64,000 nt of DNA from an uncultured Pelagibacteraceae bacterium. GTDB lineage: Bacteria; Pseudomonadota; Alphaproteobacteria; Pelagibacterales; Pelagibacteraceae. Below are positions 30,039 to 40,096 of the stretch, piece after piece; positions within the stretch are counted from its first letter, which is position 1, and the number at the start of each line of letters is the position of its first letter. The notes under the pieces were generated by a model, which searched no databases, was not told the origin of the DNA, and worked only from the letters and a program-made list of their open reading frames with translations. The translations under genes and the position numbers were made by a program. The stretch is from assembly GCA_902603625.1 (NCBI GenBank), contig CACKVM010000002.1:21313-85312 (forward strand), in the 5' to 3' direction.

Positions 30039-30390
30039 TTTGTTTATAATTATTTTACTATCGTTGAATATTAATTCATCCCAAGCTGATGAAATAGAAT
30101 TACAAAACAAAATTACCAAAAACTTAAGATGTTTAATTTGTCAAGGTCAATCAGTTTTCGACTCAGATTCTGATTTTGCTAATAGTCTTAAAATTGTAGT
30201 TAGAAACAAAATCGATGAGGGTTTTACAGAAAATGAAATTAATGATTTTTTGATTCAAAAATATGGAGAGTGGATTTTATATGATCCTAAATTTAACAAA
30301 AATACTTATTTATTGTGGCTTTTACCTCTATTGATCTTCTTACTAGGTGGTGCAATAATATTTAAAAAATTAATAAAAATTAATAAATAA
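30025..30390 (+). CDS. ccmH: cytochrome c-type biogenesis protein CcmH
   Basis: 'NKITKNLRCLICQGQSVFDSDSDFANSLKIVVRNKIDEGFTENEINDFLIQKYGEWILYDP'. Confidence 0.96.
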   Translation: MKKFSLFIIILLSLNINSSQADEIELQNKITKNLRCLICQGQSVFDSDSDFANSLKIVVRNKIDEGFTENEINDFLIQKYGEWILYDPKFNKNTYLLWLLPLLIFLLGGAIIFKKLIKINK

Positions 30391-30394
30391 ATTA

Positions 30395-30916
30395 ATGAGA
30401 AAAATATTTTTTTTAAAAAAGATTTCCATAACTTTAATTCTTATATTTAGTATAAGTAACTTAACAACAGCAGATGAGAATAATAATGGACATCAAATAA
30501 ATTTTTTTACTGGAAATTTTGATTTTAGTGATGATAAACAGAGTGCGTATTTATTTGGTTTTCAACATCAAGATGAAAATTTAAATAGAGATACATTTTT
30601 AGGAAATGTATCTCCAATTACAGGAGGATTTATCACAGAAAACTCTGCAGCATATATTTATACGGGCATTGAGTGGAATATGGAAATGAGTGATAAAATG
30701 GCTTTTACACCAAGTTTTGCCCCTGGTTTTTATCATGAAGGCGATGGGAAAGATTTGGGACATGTTTTGGAATTTAAATCTGAAGTGCAAATTTCTTATG
30801 CAACCTCTGAAAATTCAAGCATTGGCGTATCATATAACCATGTATCAAATGCCAGTTTAGGAGATAAAAATCCTGGGGCAAATAGTTATATGTTTAATTT
30901 TATTAAAAACTTCTAA
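30395..30916 (+). CDS. acyloxyacyl hydrolase / lipid A 3-O-deacylase PagL-like outer membrane protein
   Basis: Signal peptide; C-terminal 'IGVSYNHVSNASLGDKNPGANSYMFNF' with PagL-type H-x-S-N-A and NPG elements. Confidence 0.78.
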   Translation: MRKIFFLKKISITLILIFSISNLTTADENNNGHQINFFTGNFDFSDDKQSAYLFGFQHQDENLNRDTFLGNVSPITGGFITENSAAYIYTGIEWNMEMSDKMAFTPSFAPGFYHEGDGKDLGHVLEFKSEVQISYATSENSSIGVSYNHVSNASLGDKNPGANSYMFNFIKNF

Positions 30917-30925
30917 CATAAAGTA

Positions 30926-32077
30926 ATGAATTTAAAAGATTGTCACAATTTTAGTGATTTTAGAAAATTAGCTGAAAGAAAATTACCCTCACCTATATTT
31001 CATTACATTGATGGAGCCGCAGATGATGAAATCACCTATGTTAGAAACACAAGTGCTTTTGATGATGTAGATTTAGTTCCAAATGTGTTAAGAGGTGTGG
31101 AGAATGTTGATTTATCTACTACAATTTTTGGAAAAAAATTAGACTTACCTTTTTATTTGTCTCCAACAGCTCTTCAAAGACTTTTTCATTATGATGGTGA
31201 AAGAGCAGTTGGAAAAGCAGCACAAAAATTTAATACAATGTTTGGTGTCTCTGCCTTAGCTACAGTTAGTGTTGAAGAAATTTCTTCAATGATTGATACA
31301 CCTAAAATGTTTCAATTTTATTTTCATAAAGATAGAGGTTTGAATGACTCTTGTTTGGAAAGAGCAAAAGCAGCAAAATTTGATGTTATGGCATTAACTG
31401 TAGACACAATAACAGGTGGTAATCGTGAAAGAGATTTAAGAACTGGATTTACTTCTCCACCTAAACTAACTTTATCAAGTTTATTTAGTTTTGCTACAAA
31501 ACCAATGTGGGGGATAAATTATTTAACAAAAGGTAAATTTGAATTACCTCATCTTCAAGATTACGTAAAAGAGGGGACAAGCACGAATACATCTATAGGA
31601 AATTATTTTTCTACTATGTTAGATCAATCAATGAATTGGAAAGACGCAGAAAAACTTTGTTCTCAATGGGGAGGCCATTTTGCTCTCAAAGGAATTATGA
31701 GTGTTGAGGATGCTAAAAAAGCTGTAGATATTGGCTGTACTGGCATAATGGTTTCTAATCATGGAGGAAGACAACTTGACGGCTCCAGATCTCCTTTTGA
31801 TCAACTTGCTGAAATAGTTGATGCAGTTGGTGATAAATTAGATGTTATCTGTGAAGGAGGAATCCATAGAGGTACACATATGTTAAAAGCCTTATCATTA
31901 GGTGCAAAGGCTTGCTCAGGGGGAAGACTTTATCTTTACGCATTAGCAGCGGCCGGCCAGGCAGGTGTTGAAAGAGCTTTAGAAAAATATAAATCTGAAT
32001 TAATTCGAGATATGAAACTGATGGGATGCACTAAAATAAGTGATCTAAGTAGAAGTAACCTAAGGTTTAGAAGATAG
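30926..32077 (+). CDS. FMN-dependent alpha-hydroxy-acid oxidase/dehydrogenase, paralog 1
   Basis: 'SNHGGRQLDGSRSPFDQLAEIVDAVGDKLDVICEGGIHRGTHMLKALSLGAKACSGGR'; LldD/GOX family. Confidence 0.93.
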   Translation: MNLKDCHNFSDFRKLAERKLPSPIFHYIDGAADDEITYVRNTSAFDDVDLVPNVLRGVENVDLSTTIFGKKLDLPFYLSPTALQRLFHYDGERAVGKAAQKFNTMFGVSALATVSVEEISSMIDTPKMFQFYFHKDRGLNDSCLERAKAAKFDVMALTVDTITGGNRERDLRTGFTSPPKLTLSSLFSFATKPMWGINYLTKGKFELPHLQDYVKEGTSTNTSIGNYFSTMLDQSMNWKDAEKLCSQWGGHFALKGIMSVEDAKKAVDIGCTGIMVSNHGGRQLDGSRSPFDQLAEIVDAVGDKLDVICEGGIHRGTHMLKALSLGAKACSGGRLYLYALAAAGQAGVERALEKYKSELIRDMKLMGCTKISDLSRSNLRFRR

Positions 32078-33228
32078 TGAGTTTGAAAGACTGTCACAAT
32101 TTTAATGACTTCAGAGAATTAGCTAAAAAAAAATTACCTTCACCTATTTTTCATTATATTGATGGTGGCTCTGATGATGAAACTACTCTTAGAAGAAACA
32201 CAGATTCGTTCAATGATTGTGATTTGATTCCAAACGTTTTAGCAAATGTAGGTAAACCAGATTTATCAACTAATTTATTTGGAAGAAAAATAGACATGCC
32301 AATTTTTCTTTCTCCAGCTGCGATGCAAAGACTTTATCATACTGATGGTGATAAAGCTTCAGCAAGAGCAGCAGAAAAATTTGGAATTTTTTATAGTATG
32401 TCATCTATGAGTAATAACTCTATTGAGGAAATATCAAATATTTCTAGTGGTCCAAAGTTATTTCAATTATATGTTCATAAAGATAAATCAATAACTGATG
32501 ATTTAATTGACAGATCAAGAAGGTCAGGATTTGATGCAATGTGTTTGACAGTAGATACTTTGGTTGCAGGTAATAGGGAAAAAGATCATAGAACGGGTTT
32601 CACTACTCCACCAAAACTTACATTCCAAAGTTTAATGAGTTTTGTAAAGAGACCAAGCTGGGTATTTAATTATCTAACTGGAAAAAAATTTGAGCTTTCA
32701 AATGTTAAAAAAAAAACAGATAAAGGCACCAATATTGCTAAGTCAGTAATTGAATACATTAATGAGCAGTACGATCCACTAATGGGATGGAAAGATGCAG
32801 AGTACTGTGCAAAAAAATGGAATGGACCTTTTGCACTTAAAGGAGTTATGTCAGTCGAAGATGCAAAAAAAGCTGTGGATATTGGCTGTACGGCTATCAT
32901 GATATCAAATCACGGTGGTCGACAACTTGATGGATCACGATCACCCTTTGATCAAGTCAAAGCAATATCTGATGCTGTAGGCGATAAATTGGAAATCATT
33001 TTAGACGGAGGAGTGAGAAGAGGAACTCACGTGTTAAAAGCCATTGCAGCTGGTGCAAAAGCTTGTAGTTTTGGAAAAATGTTTTTGTTCTCTTTGGCCG
33101 CAGGAGGCCAACAAGGAGTAGAACATTTACTAAAAAATATGCAAGATGAGATAAATAGAAACATGGTTTTAATGGGATGTAGAAATTTAAAAGAGTTGAA
33201 TAGTTCAAAATTAATCTATAGAAAATAG
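32077..33228 (+). CDS. FMN-dependent alpha-hydroxy-acid oxidase/dehydrogenase, paralog 2
   Basis: 383 aa, same length as paralog 1; GTG start overlapping preceding TAG; 'SNHGGRQLDGSRSPFDQVKAISDAVGDKLEIILDGGVRRGTHVLKAIAAGAKA'. Confidence 0.93.
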   Translation: MSLKDCHNFNDFRELAKKKLPSPIFHYIDGGSDDETTLRRNTDSFNDCDLIPNVLANVGKPDLSTNLFGRKIDMPIFLSPAAMQRLYHTDGDKASARAAEKFGIFYSMSSMSNNSIEEISNISSGPKLFQLYVHKDKSITDDLIDRSRRSGFDAMCLTVDTLVAGNREKDHRTGFTTPPKLTFQSLMSFVKRPSWVFNYLTGKKFELSNVKKKTDKGTNIAKSVIEYINEQYDPLMGWKDAEYCAKKWNGPFALKGVMSVEDAKKAVDIGCTAIMISNHGGRQLDGSRSPFDQVKAISDAVGDKLEIILDGGVRRGTHVLKAIAAGAKACSFGKMFLFSLAAGGQQGVEHLLKNMQDEINRNMVLMGCRNLKELNSSKLIYRK

Positions 33229-33238
33229 AGGGGGAAAT

Positions 33239-34405
33239 ATGAAATTAGCAAAAAGTTTAGAAAGATTAGGAACCGAATCTGCATTTACTGTTCTAGCGGA
33301 GGCTAAAAAATTAGAAGCTCAAGGAAAACCTATGATCCACTTGGGATTAGGACAACCAGATTTTAAAACTCCAAAACATGTTGTTGAAGCAGCTAAGAAA
33401 GCCTTAGATGATGGACACCATGGATATGTTATGTCTAACGGTATTCCCGAATGCCGACAAGCTGTAACTAGATGGATTAAAAAACGTTACAACGTCGATG
33501 TAGATTTTGAAAGAATTATTATCATGCCTGGTGGAAAGCCAACAATGCATTATGCTATACAATGTTTTGGTGAACCAGGTGCAGAGATTATACACCCGAC
33601 ACCAGCTTTTCCAATTTATGAATCGATGATAAATTATACAGGCTCAAAATCTGTTACTTATGACTTAACAGAGGACAAAGATTTAAAATTTAATCCTGAT
33701 AAAATATTATCTTTAATTACAGATAAGACCCGATTGTTAATATTAATTAATCCAAATAACCCTACAGGAAGTTTTGTCGATAAAAGAGATATTGATTTTT
33801 TAGCTGATGGTCTCAAAAAACATCCTCATGTAACAATTTTAAGTGACGAAATTTATAGTAGGCAAATTTTTGATGGTAAAGAGATGCCCTCATTTTTTAA
33901 TTATCCTGAGTTAAGAGAAAGGTTAATAGTATTAGAAGGATGGAGTAAAGCTTATTCAATGACAGGGTGGAGACTTGGTTGGAGTTTTTGGCCTCATCAT
34001 TTAGTTGAACATGTAAATAAATTATTAATTAATAGTGTTTCTTGTGTTAACGCAGCGGCTCAATTTGCTGGTATCGCTGCATTAGACGGACCAGATGACT
34101 CAATTGATCTAATGATGGAAAAATTTACTCAAAGAAGAGATTTAATTCATAAAGGTTTAAATGACTTACCAGGTGTTGAATGTAGTTTACCTGGAGGGGC
34201 TTTTTATGCATTTCCTAAAGTGATCGGTACAGGTATGAATGGTGCAGAGTTTGCAAGAAAGGCTATGCATGAAGCAGGAGTAGCAATAGTTCCTGGGTCA
34301 GCTTTTGGTGAAACTTGCCAAAATTATGTGAGGTTTAGTTTTGCTGCATCAAGAGATAATATTTCACAAGCATTGGAAAATATAAAGAAAATGCTATCTA
34401 AATAA
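33239..34405 (+). CDS. pyridoxal phosphate-dependent aminotransferase class I/II
   Basis: 'LGLGQPDFKTPKHVVEAAKKAL', 'LINPNNPTGSF', 'ILSDEIYSRQIFDG', 'EGWSKAYSMTGWRLGW'. Confidence 0.94.
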   Translation: MKLAKSLERLGTESAFTVLAEAKKLEAQGKPMIHLGLGQPDFKTPKHVVEAAKKALDDGHHGYVMSNGIPECRQAVTRWIKKRYNVDVDFERIIIMPGGKPTMHYAIQCFGEPGAEIIHPTPAFPIYESMINYTGSKSVTYDLTEDKDLKFNPDKILSLITDKTRLLILINPNNPTGSFVDKRDIDFLADGLKKHPHVTILSDEIYSRQIFDGKEMPSFFNYPELRERLIVLEGWSKAYSMTGWRLGWSFWPHHLVEHVNKLLINSVSCVNAAAQFAGIAALDGPDDSIDLMMEKFTQRRDLIHKGLNDLPGVECSLPGGAFYAFPKVIGTGMNGAEFARKAMHEAGVAIVPGSAFGETCQNYVRFSFAASRDNISQALENIKKMLSK

Positions 34406-34444
34406 GGTATATTTTTTTAGTATTATTTATTAATATCACTTCTT

Positions 34445-35818
34445 ATGAACGATCAAGTACAAGCTGAGCTAAAAAAAATTTTTAATGGAAGATTTTCAAC
34501 TTCTGTATCCACAAGAACAAATTATGCCAGAGGTGAAGACACTTATGATCCAATTTTATCAGAAGCTGTTGTATTTCCAGAAACAAATCAGGAGGTTTCA
34601 CAAATATTAAGACTATGTAATGAACATAAAATTCCTGTAGTACCATTTGGTACAGGTACCTCTTTAGAGGGTAATGTGGTTGGTAATGAAAAAGGAATAA
34701 CCATAAGCCTTGAAAAAATGAATAAAATTTTAAGTGTTAATGCTGAGGACTTCGATTGTAGGGTACAAGCCTGTGTTACAAAAGAACAATTAAATGAATA
34801 TCTTAGAGAGGATGGTGTCTTTTTTCCAATTGATCCAGGTGCTAATGCTGCGATCGGAGGTATGGCTTCCACATCGGCTTCAGGAACAATGGCGGTTAAA
34901 TACGGCACTATGAAAACTGTAATTACTGGTTTGACTGTTGTTTTGCCTAATGGAGATATTATTAACACAGGAGGAAGAACGAAAAAAACCTCAGCGGGTT
35001 ATAATCTAACTAATTTATTTATTGGTTCTGAAGGAACTTTAGGAGTTATAACGGAAGTTCAATTAAGACTTTCTCCCATACCAGAGAGTATAATGTCAGC
35101 TGTCTGTCACTTCCCAACTTTAGAAAAAGCAGTTCAAACTGCGCAACAAGTTATTCAATATGGGGTCCCAATCGCAAGAATCGAAATGTTAAATAAAGAC
35201 CAAATGGGAATAAGTATAAATTATTCAAAATTAAAAGATATTGAGGAAACGCCAACATTATTTTTTGAATTTCATGGATCAGAATTATCTAATAATGAAA
35301 ATATCAAAATAGTCGAGGAAATATCTAAAGATAATAATGGAAGCTCTTTTAAATGGGCAAAAGATTTAGAGGAAAGAAATAAACTCTGGCAAGCAAGATG
35401 GGACGTTTACTATTCTGTAAAAGCTTTGATAAATAATGGAAGAGTTTATTCAACAGATGTGTGTTTACCTATCTCAAATATAACAGAATGTGTAAATTAT
35501 GCAGAGGAACAAGCAAAAAAGTTTGGACTTAGAGCTCCAATGGTGGGCCACTTAGGAGATGGAAATTTTCATGTATTGTTACCATTTGATCCTGAAAAAA
35601 AGGAAATGTATAAAAAGATAAGAGAATTTAACGATTTATTAATAAAAAAGGCTTTAGAACTTAAAGGAACGATTACAGGAGAACATGGTGTAGGCCTTCA
35701 TAAAAAAGAATATCTTTTAAAAGAGCATGGAGACAACATCCCTGTTATGAAATTAATTAAAAGAAGCATTGATCAAAACAATATAATGAATCCAGGTAAA
35801 ATATTTGATCTTAATTAA
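34445..35818 (+). CDS. FAD-binding oxidase, GlcD/D-lactate dehydrogenase-like
   Basis: 'VVPFGTGTSLEGNVVGNEKGITISLEKMNKI', 'DPGANAAIGGMASTSASGTMAVKYGTMK', 'GHLGDGNFHVLLPFDP', 'GEHGVGLHKKEYL'. Confidence 0.94.
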   Translation: MNDQVQAELKKIFNGRFSTSVSTRTNYARGEDTYDPILSEAVVFPETNQEVSQILRLCNEHKIPVVPFGTGTSLEGNVVGNEKGITISLEKMNKILSVNAEDFDCRVQACVTKEQLNEYLREDGVFFPIDPGANAAIGGMASTSASGTMAVKYGTMKTVITGLTVVLPNGDIINTGGRTKKTSAGYNLTNLFIGSEGTLGVITEVQLRLSPIPESIMSAVCHFPTLEKAVQTAQQVIQYGVPIARIEMLNKDQMGISINYSKLKDIEETPTLFFEFHGSELSNNENIKIVEEISKDNNGSSFKWAKDLEERNKLWQARWDVYYSVKALINNGRVYSTDVCLPISNITECVNYAEEQAKKFGLRAPMVGHLGDGNFHVLLPFDPEKKEMYKKIREFNDLLIKKALELKGTITGEHGVGLHKKEYLLKEHGDNIPVMKLIKRSIDQNNIMNPGKIFDLN

Positions 35819-35830
35819 AAAAAATATTTT

Positions 35831-36784
35831 ATGAAAAAAATTTTGATTACGAGAAAATTAATCAAAGAAAGTGAAGATAAAGCTTCAAAAACATTTGACC
35901 CAATATTTAATTCTAATGATGAGTTATATTCACAATCAAAAGTTATAGAGATGAGTCAAGGTTGTGACGGTATACTATCCTCTTTAACTGATAAGATGGA
36001 TAAAGAGACTATTGATAAGTTACCAGATACAATAAAAATTATTTCAAATTTTGCAGTTGGTTTTGGAAATATAGATTTGGAAGCAGCAAAAAAAAGAGGA
36101 ATTGCAGTTACTAATACACCTGAAGTTTTATCAGACGCAACAGCTGAGATTGGTATTCTTTTAATATTAGGAGCTTGTAGAAGGGCTGCAGAAGGAATTG
36201 AGTCTGCCAGAGAGGGTGGATGGAAATGGTCTGCAGATTATCTGATTGGTAAACAATTAACCGGAACAAGGCTTGGAGTTTTAGGAATGGGCAGAATTGG
36301 ACAGAAAATTGCAAGGATTGCAAAATCATTAGGAATGATTATTCACTATCATAACCGGTCAAAACTGAGCGCGGAAAAAGAGCAAGGTGCCATTTATCAT
36401 GATAATTTGAAAAGTCTTTTTTCAGTATCAGATGTTTTATCTATTTGTTGTCCAGCAACAAAAGAGACTGAAAATATGATAAACAAAGAGACAGTTGAGT
36501 ATTTCCCTAAAGGTGCAGTAATCACTAATGTTGCAAGAGGTGATATAGTTGATGATGATGCATTGATCGATGCACTTAATAGAAGAAAAATTTATGCTGC
36601 GGGACTTGATGTTTATAAGAATGAGCCAAATTTAAATCCAGGATACTTAAAGATTAAGTCAGCCTTTATTTTACCCCACTTAGGCAGCGCAACTAAAGAT
36701 ACCAGAATTGCTATGGCAAACCTTGCGATAGACAATATTGACGAGTTCTTTAAGACAGGAAATTGTGCAAATAAAGTAAATTAA
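35831..36784 (+). CDS. D-2-hydroxyacid dehydrogenase (NAD-dependent)
   Basis: 'GFGNIDLEAAKKRGIAVTNTPEVLSDATAEIGILLIL', 'LGVLGMGRIGQKIARIAKSLGM', 'PHLGSATKDTRIAMA'. Confidence 0.94.
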   Translation: MKKILITRKLIKESEDKASKTFDPIFNSNDELYSQSKVIEMSQGCDGILSSLTDKMDKETIDKLPDTIKIISNFAVGFGNIDLEAAKKRGIAVTNTPEVLSDATAEIGILLILGACRRAAEGIESAREGGWKWSADYLIGKQLTGTRLGVLGMGRIGQKIARIAKSLGMIIHYHNRSKLSAEKEQGAIYHDNLKSLFSVSDVLSICCPATKETENMINKETVEYFPKGAVITNVARGDIVDDDALIDALNRRKIYAAGLDVYKNEPNLNPGYLKIKSAFILPHLGSATKDTRIAMANLAIDNIDEFFKTGNCANKVN

Positions 36785-36902
36785 TTCTACTTCAGATTGA
36801 AATTTTATTAAATTCTGCGACATCTGCTCCGTTTTTTGGAAAGACTCTAAACTGATTCTGTGTTTAAATTGATCGAGTTAATTAACTTTAATAGGAGTAA
36901 TA

Positions 36903-38060
36903 ATGACAAAAGAAAATAAATCATTGAAGGTAAAAACATCTTCAAGACGTAAGTTCTTTAAAACTGCTGCTAAAGCTGGTGCTGTAGCTGCAGCTGCTGT
37001 TGCAATGCCAAACATAGCAACTGCAGGCGGTCATAAAACTTTAAAGATGCAAGCTGCATGGCCAAGTGGAGCAAACATCTTTTTTGAAATGGCCGGAGAC
37101 TACTGCAAAATGGTAGATGAGATGTCTGGAGGTACACTTAAGATTGATCTTCAACCAGTTGGAGCAGTCGTAAAGACTTCAGAAATCGGACAAGCAGTAA
37201 GTTCTGGTGTAGTAGATATGGGTCACTGGGTGACTGCATATTGGTATGGTAAAAATCCTGCTGCATCATTATTTGGAACTGGTCCTTCATACGGTATGTC
37301 ATCTCAAGAAGTTATGGGATGGATGGAGTATGGTGGAGGAAGAAAACTGTATGATGAAACTCTTGCAAAAGTAGGTTTCGATTACATTGGTTTTTTCCAT
37401 ATGCCTATGCCAGCACAGCCTTTTGGTTGGTTCAAAAAGAACGTAACAAAAGTATCTGATGTTAAAGGTATGAAGTACAGAACAGTTGGTCTAGCGACTA
37501 ACGTTTTGACTGCAATGGGAATGGTAGTTAGACAATTACCAGGTGGTGAAATTCAGCCAGCTATGAAAACTGGTTTGATTGAAGCTGCTGAGTTTAACAA
37601 CCCAACTTCAGACTCTCAATTTGGTATGCAAGACGTTTCTAAGCATTATCACTTAGGAAGCTTCCACCAATCTCAAGAGATGTTTGAGATCCCAGTTAAC
37701 AAAAAAACATATAATAGTTTATCACCTGCGCACCAAGCGATATTGAAAAATGCTGCTTATGCTGCAAACAGTGATAACTACTTTAAAGCTTTAGTAAGAT
37801 ACTCAGCTGACTTAGCTAAGTTGATGAATGAGCATAAAGTAAATGTTTACCAAACTTCAGATGAGATTTTGGCTCAACAATTAAAAGGTTGGGACAAAGT
37901 AATTGGTGACTTTAATAAGAAAGATCCTTTCTTTAAGAAAGTTGTTGATTCTCAAAAAGCTTATGCGAAGAGAGTAATGAAGTACTTGCTGATGAATCAG
38001 CCTAATTACAAACTTGCATATGAAAATGAGTTTGGTCCAATTGGAAAAGTTAAGATATAA
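36903..38060 (+). CDS. dctP: TRAP transporter periplasmic substrate-binding protein (DctP family, Tat-type signal)
   Basis: N-terminal 'SSRRKFFKTAAKAGAVAAAAVAMPNIATA' twin-Arg signal; 'LKMQAAWPSGANIFFEMAGDYCKMVDEMSGGTLKIDLQPVGAVV'. Confidence 0.93.
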   Translation: MTKENKSLKVKTSSRRKFFKTAAKAGAVAAAAVAMPNIATAGGHKTLKMQAAWPSGANIFFEMAGDYCKMVDEMSGGTLKIDLQPVGAVVKTSEIGQAVSSGVVDMGHWVTAYWYGKNPAASLFGTGPSYGMSSQEVMGWMEYGGGRKLYDETLAKVGFDYIGFFHMPMPAQPFGWFKKNVTKVSDVKGMKYRTVGLATNVLTAMGMVVRQLPGGEIQPAMKTGLIEAAEFNNPTSDSQFGMQDVSKHYHLGSFHQSQEMFEIPVNKKTYNSLSPAHQAILKNAAYAANSDNYFKALVRYSADLAKLMNEHKVNVYQTSDEILAQQLKGWDKVIGDFNKKDPFFKKVVDSQKAYAKRVMKYLLMNQPNYKLAYENEFGPIGKVKI

Positions 38061-38082
38061 TTAACTTTTATAAATTTTAATG

Positions 38083-38106
38083 AGGGGGCTTCGGCCCCCT
38101 TTTTTA
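38083..38106 (+). terminator. intrinsic terminator/attenuator between dctP and dctQ
   Basis: AGGGGGC-TTCG-GCCCCCT stem with UUCG tetraloop followed by a T-run. Confidence 0.93.
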
Positions 38107-38145
38107 TTTGATTAATTCAAGACAATTCAATAAGAGTCTATATTT

Positions 38146-38739
38146 ATGATGAGATCTTATATAAAATTCGCTGATCGTTTGAGTGTCTCGATGGGTAAAG
38201 CATTCTCGTGGTGTATAGTAATTTTGATGGGCGGAACATGCTATGAAGTTTTTATGGCGTATGCTTTGAATGCCCCAACCTTGTGGAATTTCGATTTTAG
38301 TCTTCAGATGTACGGTGCAATTTTTATGATGGCAGGAGCTTATACTTTATGCACCGAAGCGCATGTTAGAGGAGATGTTATATACAGATTATTTTCTCAG
38401 AGAACGCAAGCTTGGATAGATGTTGTTTTATATTTTATTTTCTTCTTCCCTGGCGTCATTGCTTTAGCTTTTTATGGTTATGAATATGCAGCATTAGCAT
38501 GGAAAATTAAAGAAACAAGTTGGAATAGCCCTGCACAAATTCAAATTTATATGGCAAAATCTTTAATACCATTATCTGGAGCACTTTTAACACTTCAAGG
38601 AATTGGTGAGGTATTTAGATGTATCATTTGTATTCAAACAGGTAGTTGGCCTGAAAGAGGAACAGAGCGTGATGCTGAGGAAACTGAAAAAGTATTAATG
38701 AGAACTTCACAAGAAGGTAATAAAGAAGATGTTATTTAG
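38146..38739 (+). CDS. dctQ: TRAP transporter small permease (DctQ)
   Basis: 4-TM pattern, 'LWNFDFSLQMYGAIFMMAGAYTLCTEAHVRGDVIYRLFSQRTQAWIDV'. Confidence 0.93.
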   Translation: MMRSYIKFADRLSVSMGKAFSWCIVILMGGTCYEVFMAYALNAPTLWNFDFSLQMYGAIFMMAGAYTLCTEAHVRGDVIYRLFSQRTQAWIDVVLYFIFFFPGVIALAFYGYEYAALAWKIKETSWNSPAQIQIYMAKSLIPLSGALLTLQGIGEVFRCIICIQTGSWPERGTERDAEETEKVLMRTSQEGNKEDVI

Positions 38740-40090
38740 TCTAACAAATCCTGAAGTAGCAATTATGATGATGGGAATATTTCTATTTGCAGTCTTATTA
38801 GGTTTTCCTATTGCTTTCACGTTAATGGCGATGGGTCTTGGTTTTGGATATTATGCTTACTTTGATCCGACTAAGATGGAGCATCTGTTTGATAACAGGA
38901 TTTTCCAACTCTTTGTTCAAAATACCTACACTGTAATGGACAACAATGTGTTGACCGCAGTCCCCCTCTTCTTGTTTATGGGATATTTAGTTGAAAGAGC
39001 TGGAATTGTTGCAAAATTATTTTTTGCAATAAGATTAGCATCTCACAAACTTCCAGCTTCAATGGCAGTTGCTGCACTAATTACTTGTGCGCTATTCTCA
39101 ACTGCTACAGGTATTATAGGAGCTGTAGTAACTTTAATGGGCCTTCTTGCTTGGCCAGCAATGATTAAAGCTGGTTATGATAAAAAATTTGCATCTGGAA
39201 TTATTTGTTCAGGAGGTTGTCTAGGAATTTTGATACCACCTAGTATTATGTTAATCGTCTATTCTGTAATTGCTCAATTATCCCCTTTAAGATTATTTGC
39301 AGCTGCAATTTTCCCAGGATTAATGCTAGCAGGACTTTATATAGGTTATGCAGTATTTAGGGCTTGGATGAATCCCTCAATAGCACCTAAACCTGCAGCA
39401 GAGGAAATTCCTCCTCCTGCAGTAATTATGAAAGAAGTTTTAGTTTCTTTCTTACCTTTATTCTCATTAATCATCTTAGTTTTGGGAACAATACTTGCAG
39501 GTATAGCAACCCCAGCAGAGGCAGCCGCTGTTGGTGCATTTGGCTCATTAGTGCTTTCATATTTTTATAAAACACTTAAATGGAAAAATTTTAAAGAGTC
39601 AGTTTTTCTTACAGCAAAAACAACAGCCATGATTATGTGGTTGTTCATTGGTTCTTGGACATTTGCCTCAGTATTTTCATACTTGGGTGGTCACGAAGTT
39701 TTTGAGCATTTTTTCAAATCCTTAAATTTACAGCCTTGGCAGTTTTTAGTTATTACCCAATTAATTATATTTTTATTGGGATGGCCCCTAGAATGGACTG
39801 AAATATTAATCATATTTGTACCGATATTTTTACCATTAGTTGAATTTTTTGGAGTTAATCCATATTTTTTTGCAATGTTAATCGCATTAAATTTACAAAC
39901 CTCATTTCTGACACCCCCCATGGCAATGTCAGCTTATTATTTGAAAGGAGTTCAATCAAAGAACGTTGAGCTTATGGAAATTTTTGGAGGGATAATGCCT
40001 TTCTTAGGAATTGTAATTTTAGCGATGGTTCTGATGTATTTATTCCCAGGAATAGCACTTTGGTTACCAGAGACATTATTTGCAAATTAA
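38729..40090 (+). CDS. dctM: TRAP transporter large permease (DctM)
   Basis: 'AVLLGFPIAFTLMAMG', 'VPLFLFMGYLVERAGI', 'GGCLGILIPPSIMLIVYSVIA', 'GIATPAEAAAVGAFGSLVLS'. Confidence 0.96.
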   Translation: MLFSLTNPEVAIMMMGIFLFAVLLGFPIAFTLMAMGLGFGYYAYFDPTKMEHLFDNRIFQLFVQNTYTVMDNNVLTAVPLFLFMGYLVERAGIVAKLFFAIRLASHKLPASMAVAALITCALFSTATGIIGAVVTLMGLLAWPAMIKAGYDKKFASGIICSGGCLGILIPPSIMLIVYSVIAQLSPLRLFAAAIFPGLMLAGLYIGYAVFRAWMNPSIAPKPAAEEIPPPAVIMKEVLVSFLPLFSLIILVLGTILAGIATPAEAAAVGAFGSLVLSYFYKTLKWKNFKESVFLTAKTTAMIMWLFIGSWTFASVFSYLGGHEVFEHFFKSLNLQPWQFLVITQLIIFLLGWPLEWTEILIIFVPIFLPLVEFFGVNPYFFAMLIALNLQTSFLTPPMAMSAYYLKGVQSKNVELMEIFGGIMPFLGIVILAMVLMYLFPGIALWLPETLFAN

Positions 40091-40096
40091 TTTTGA

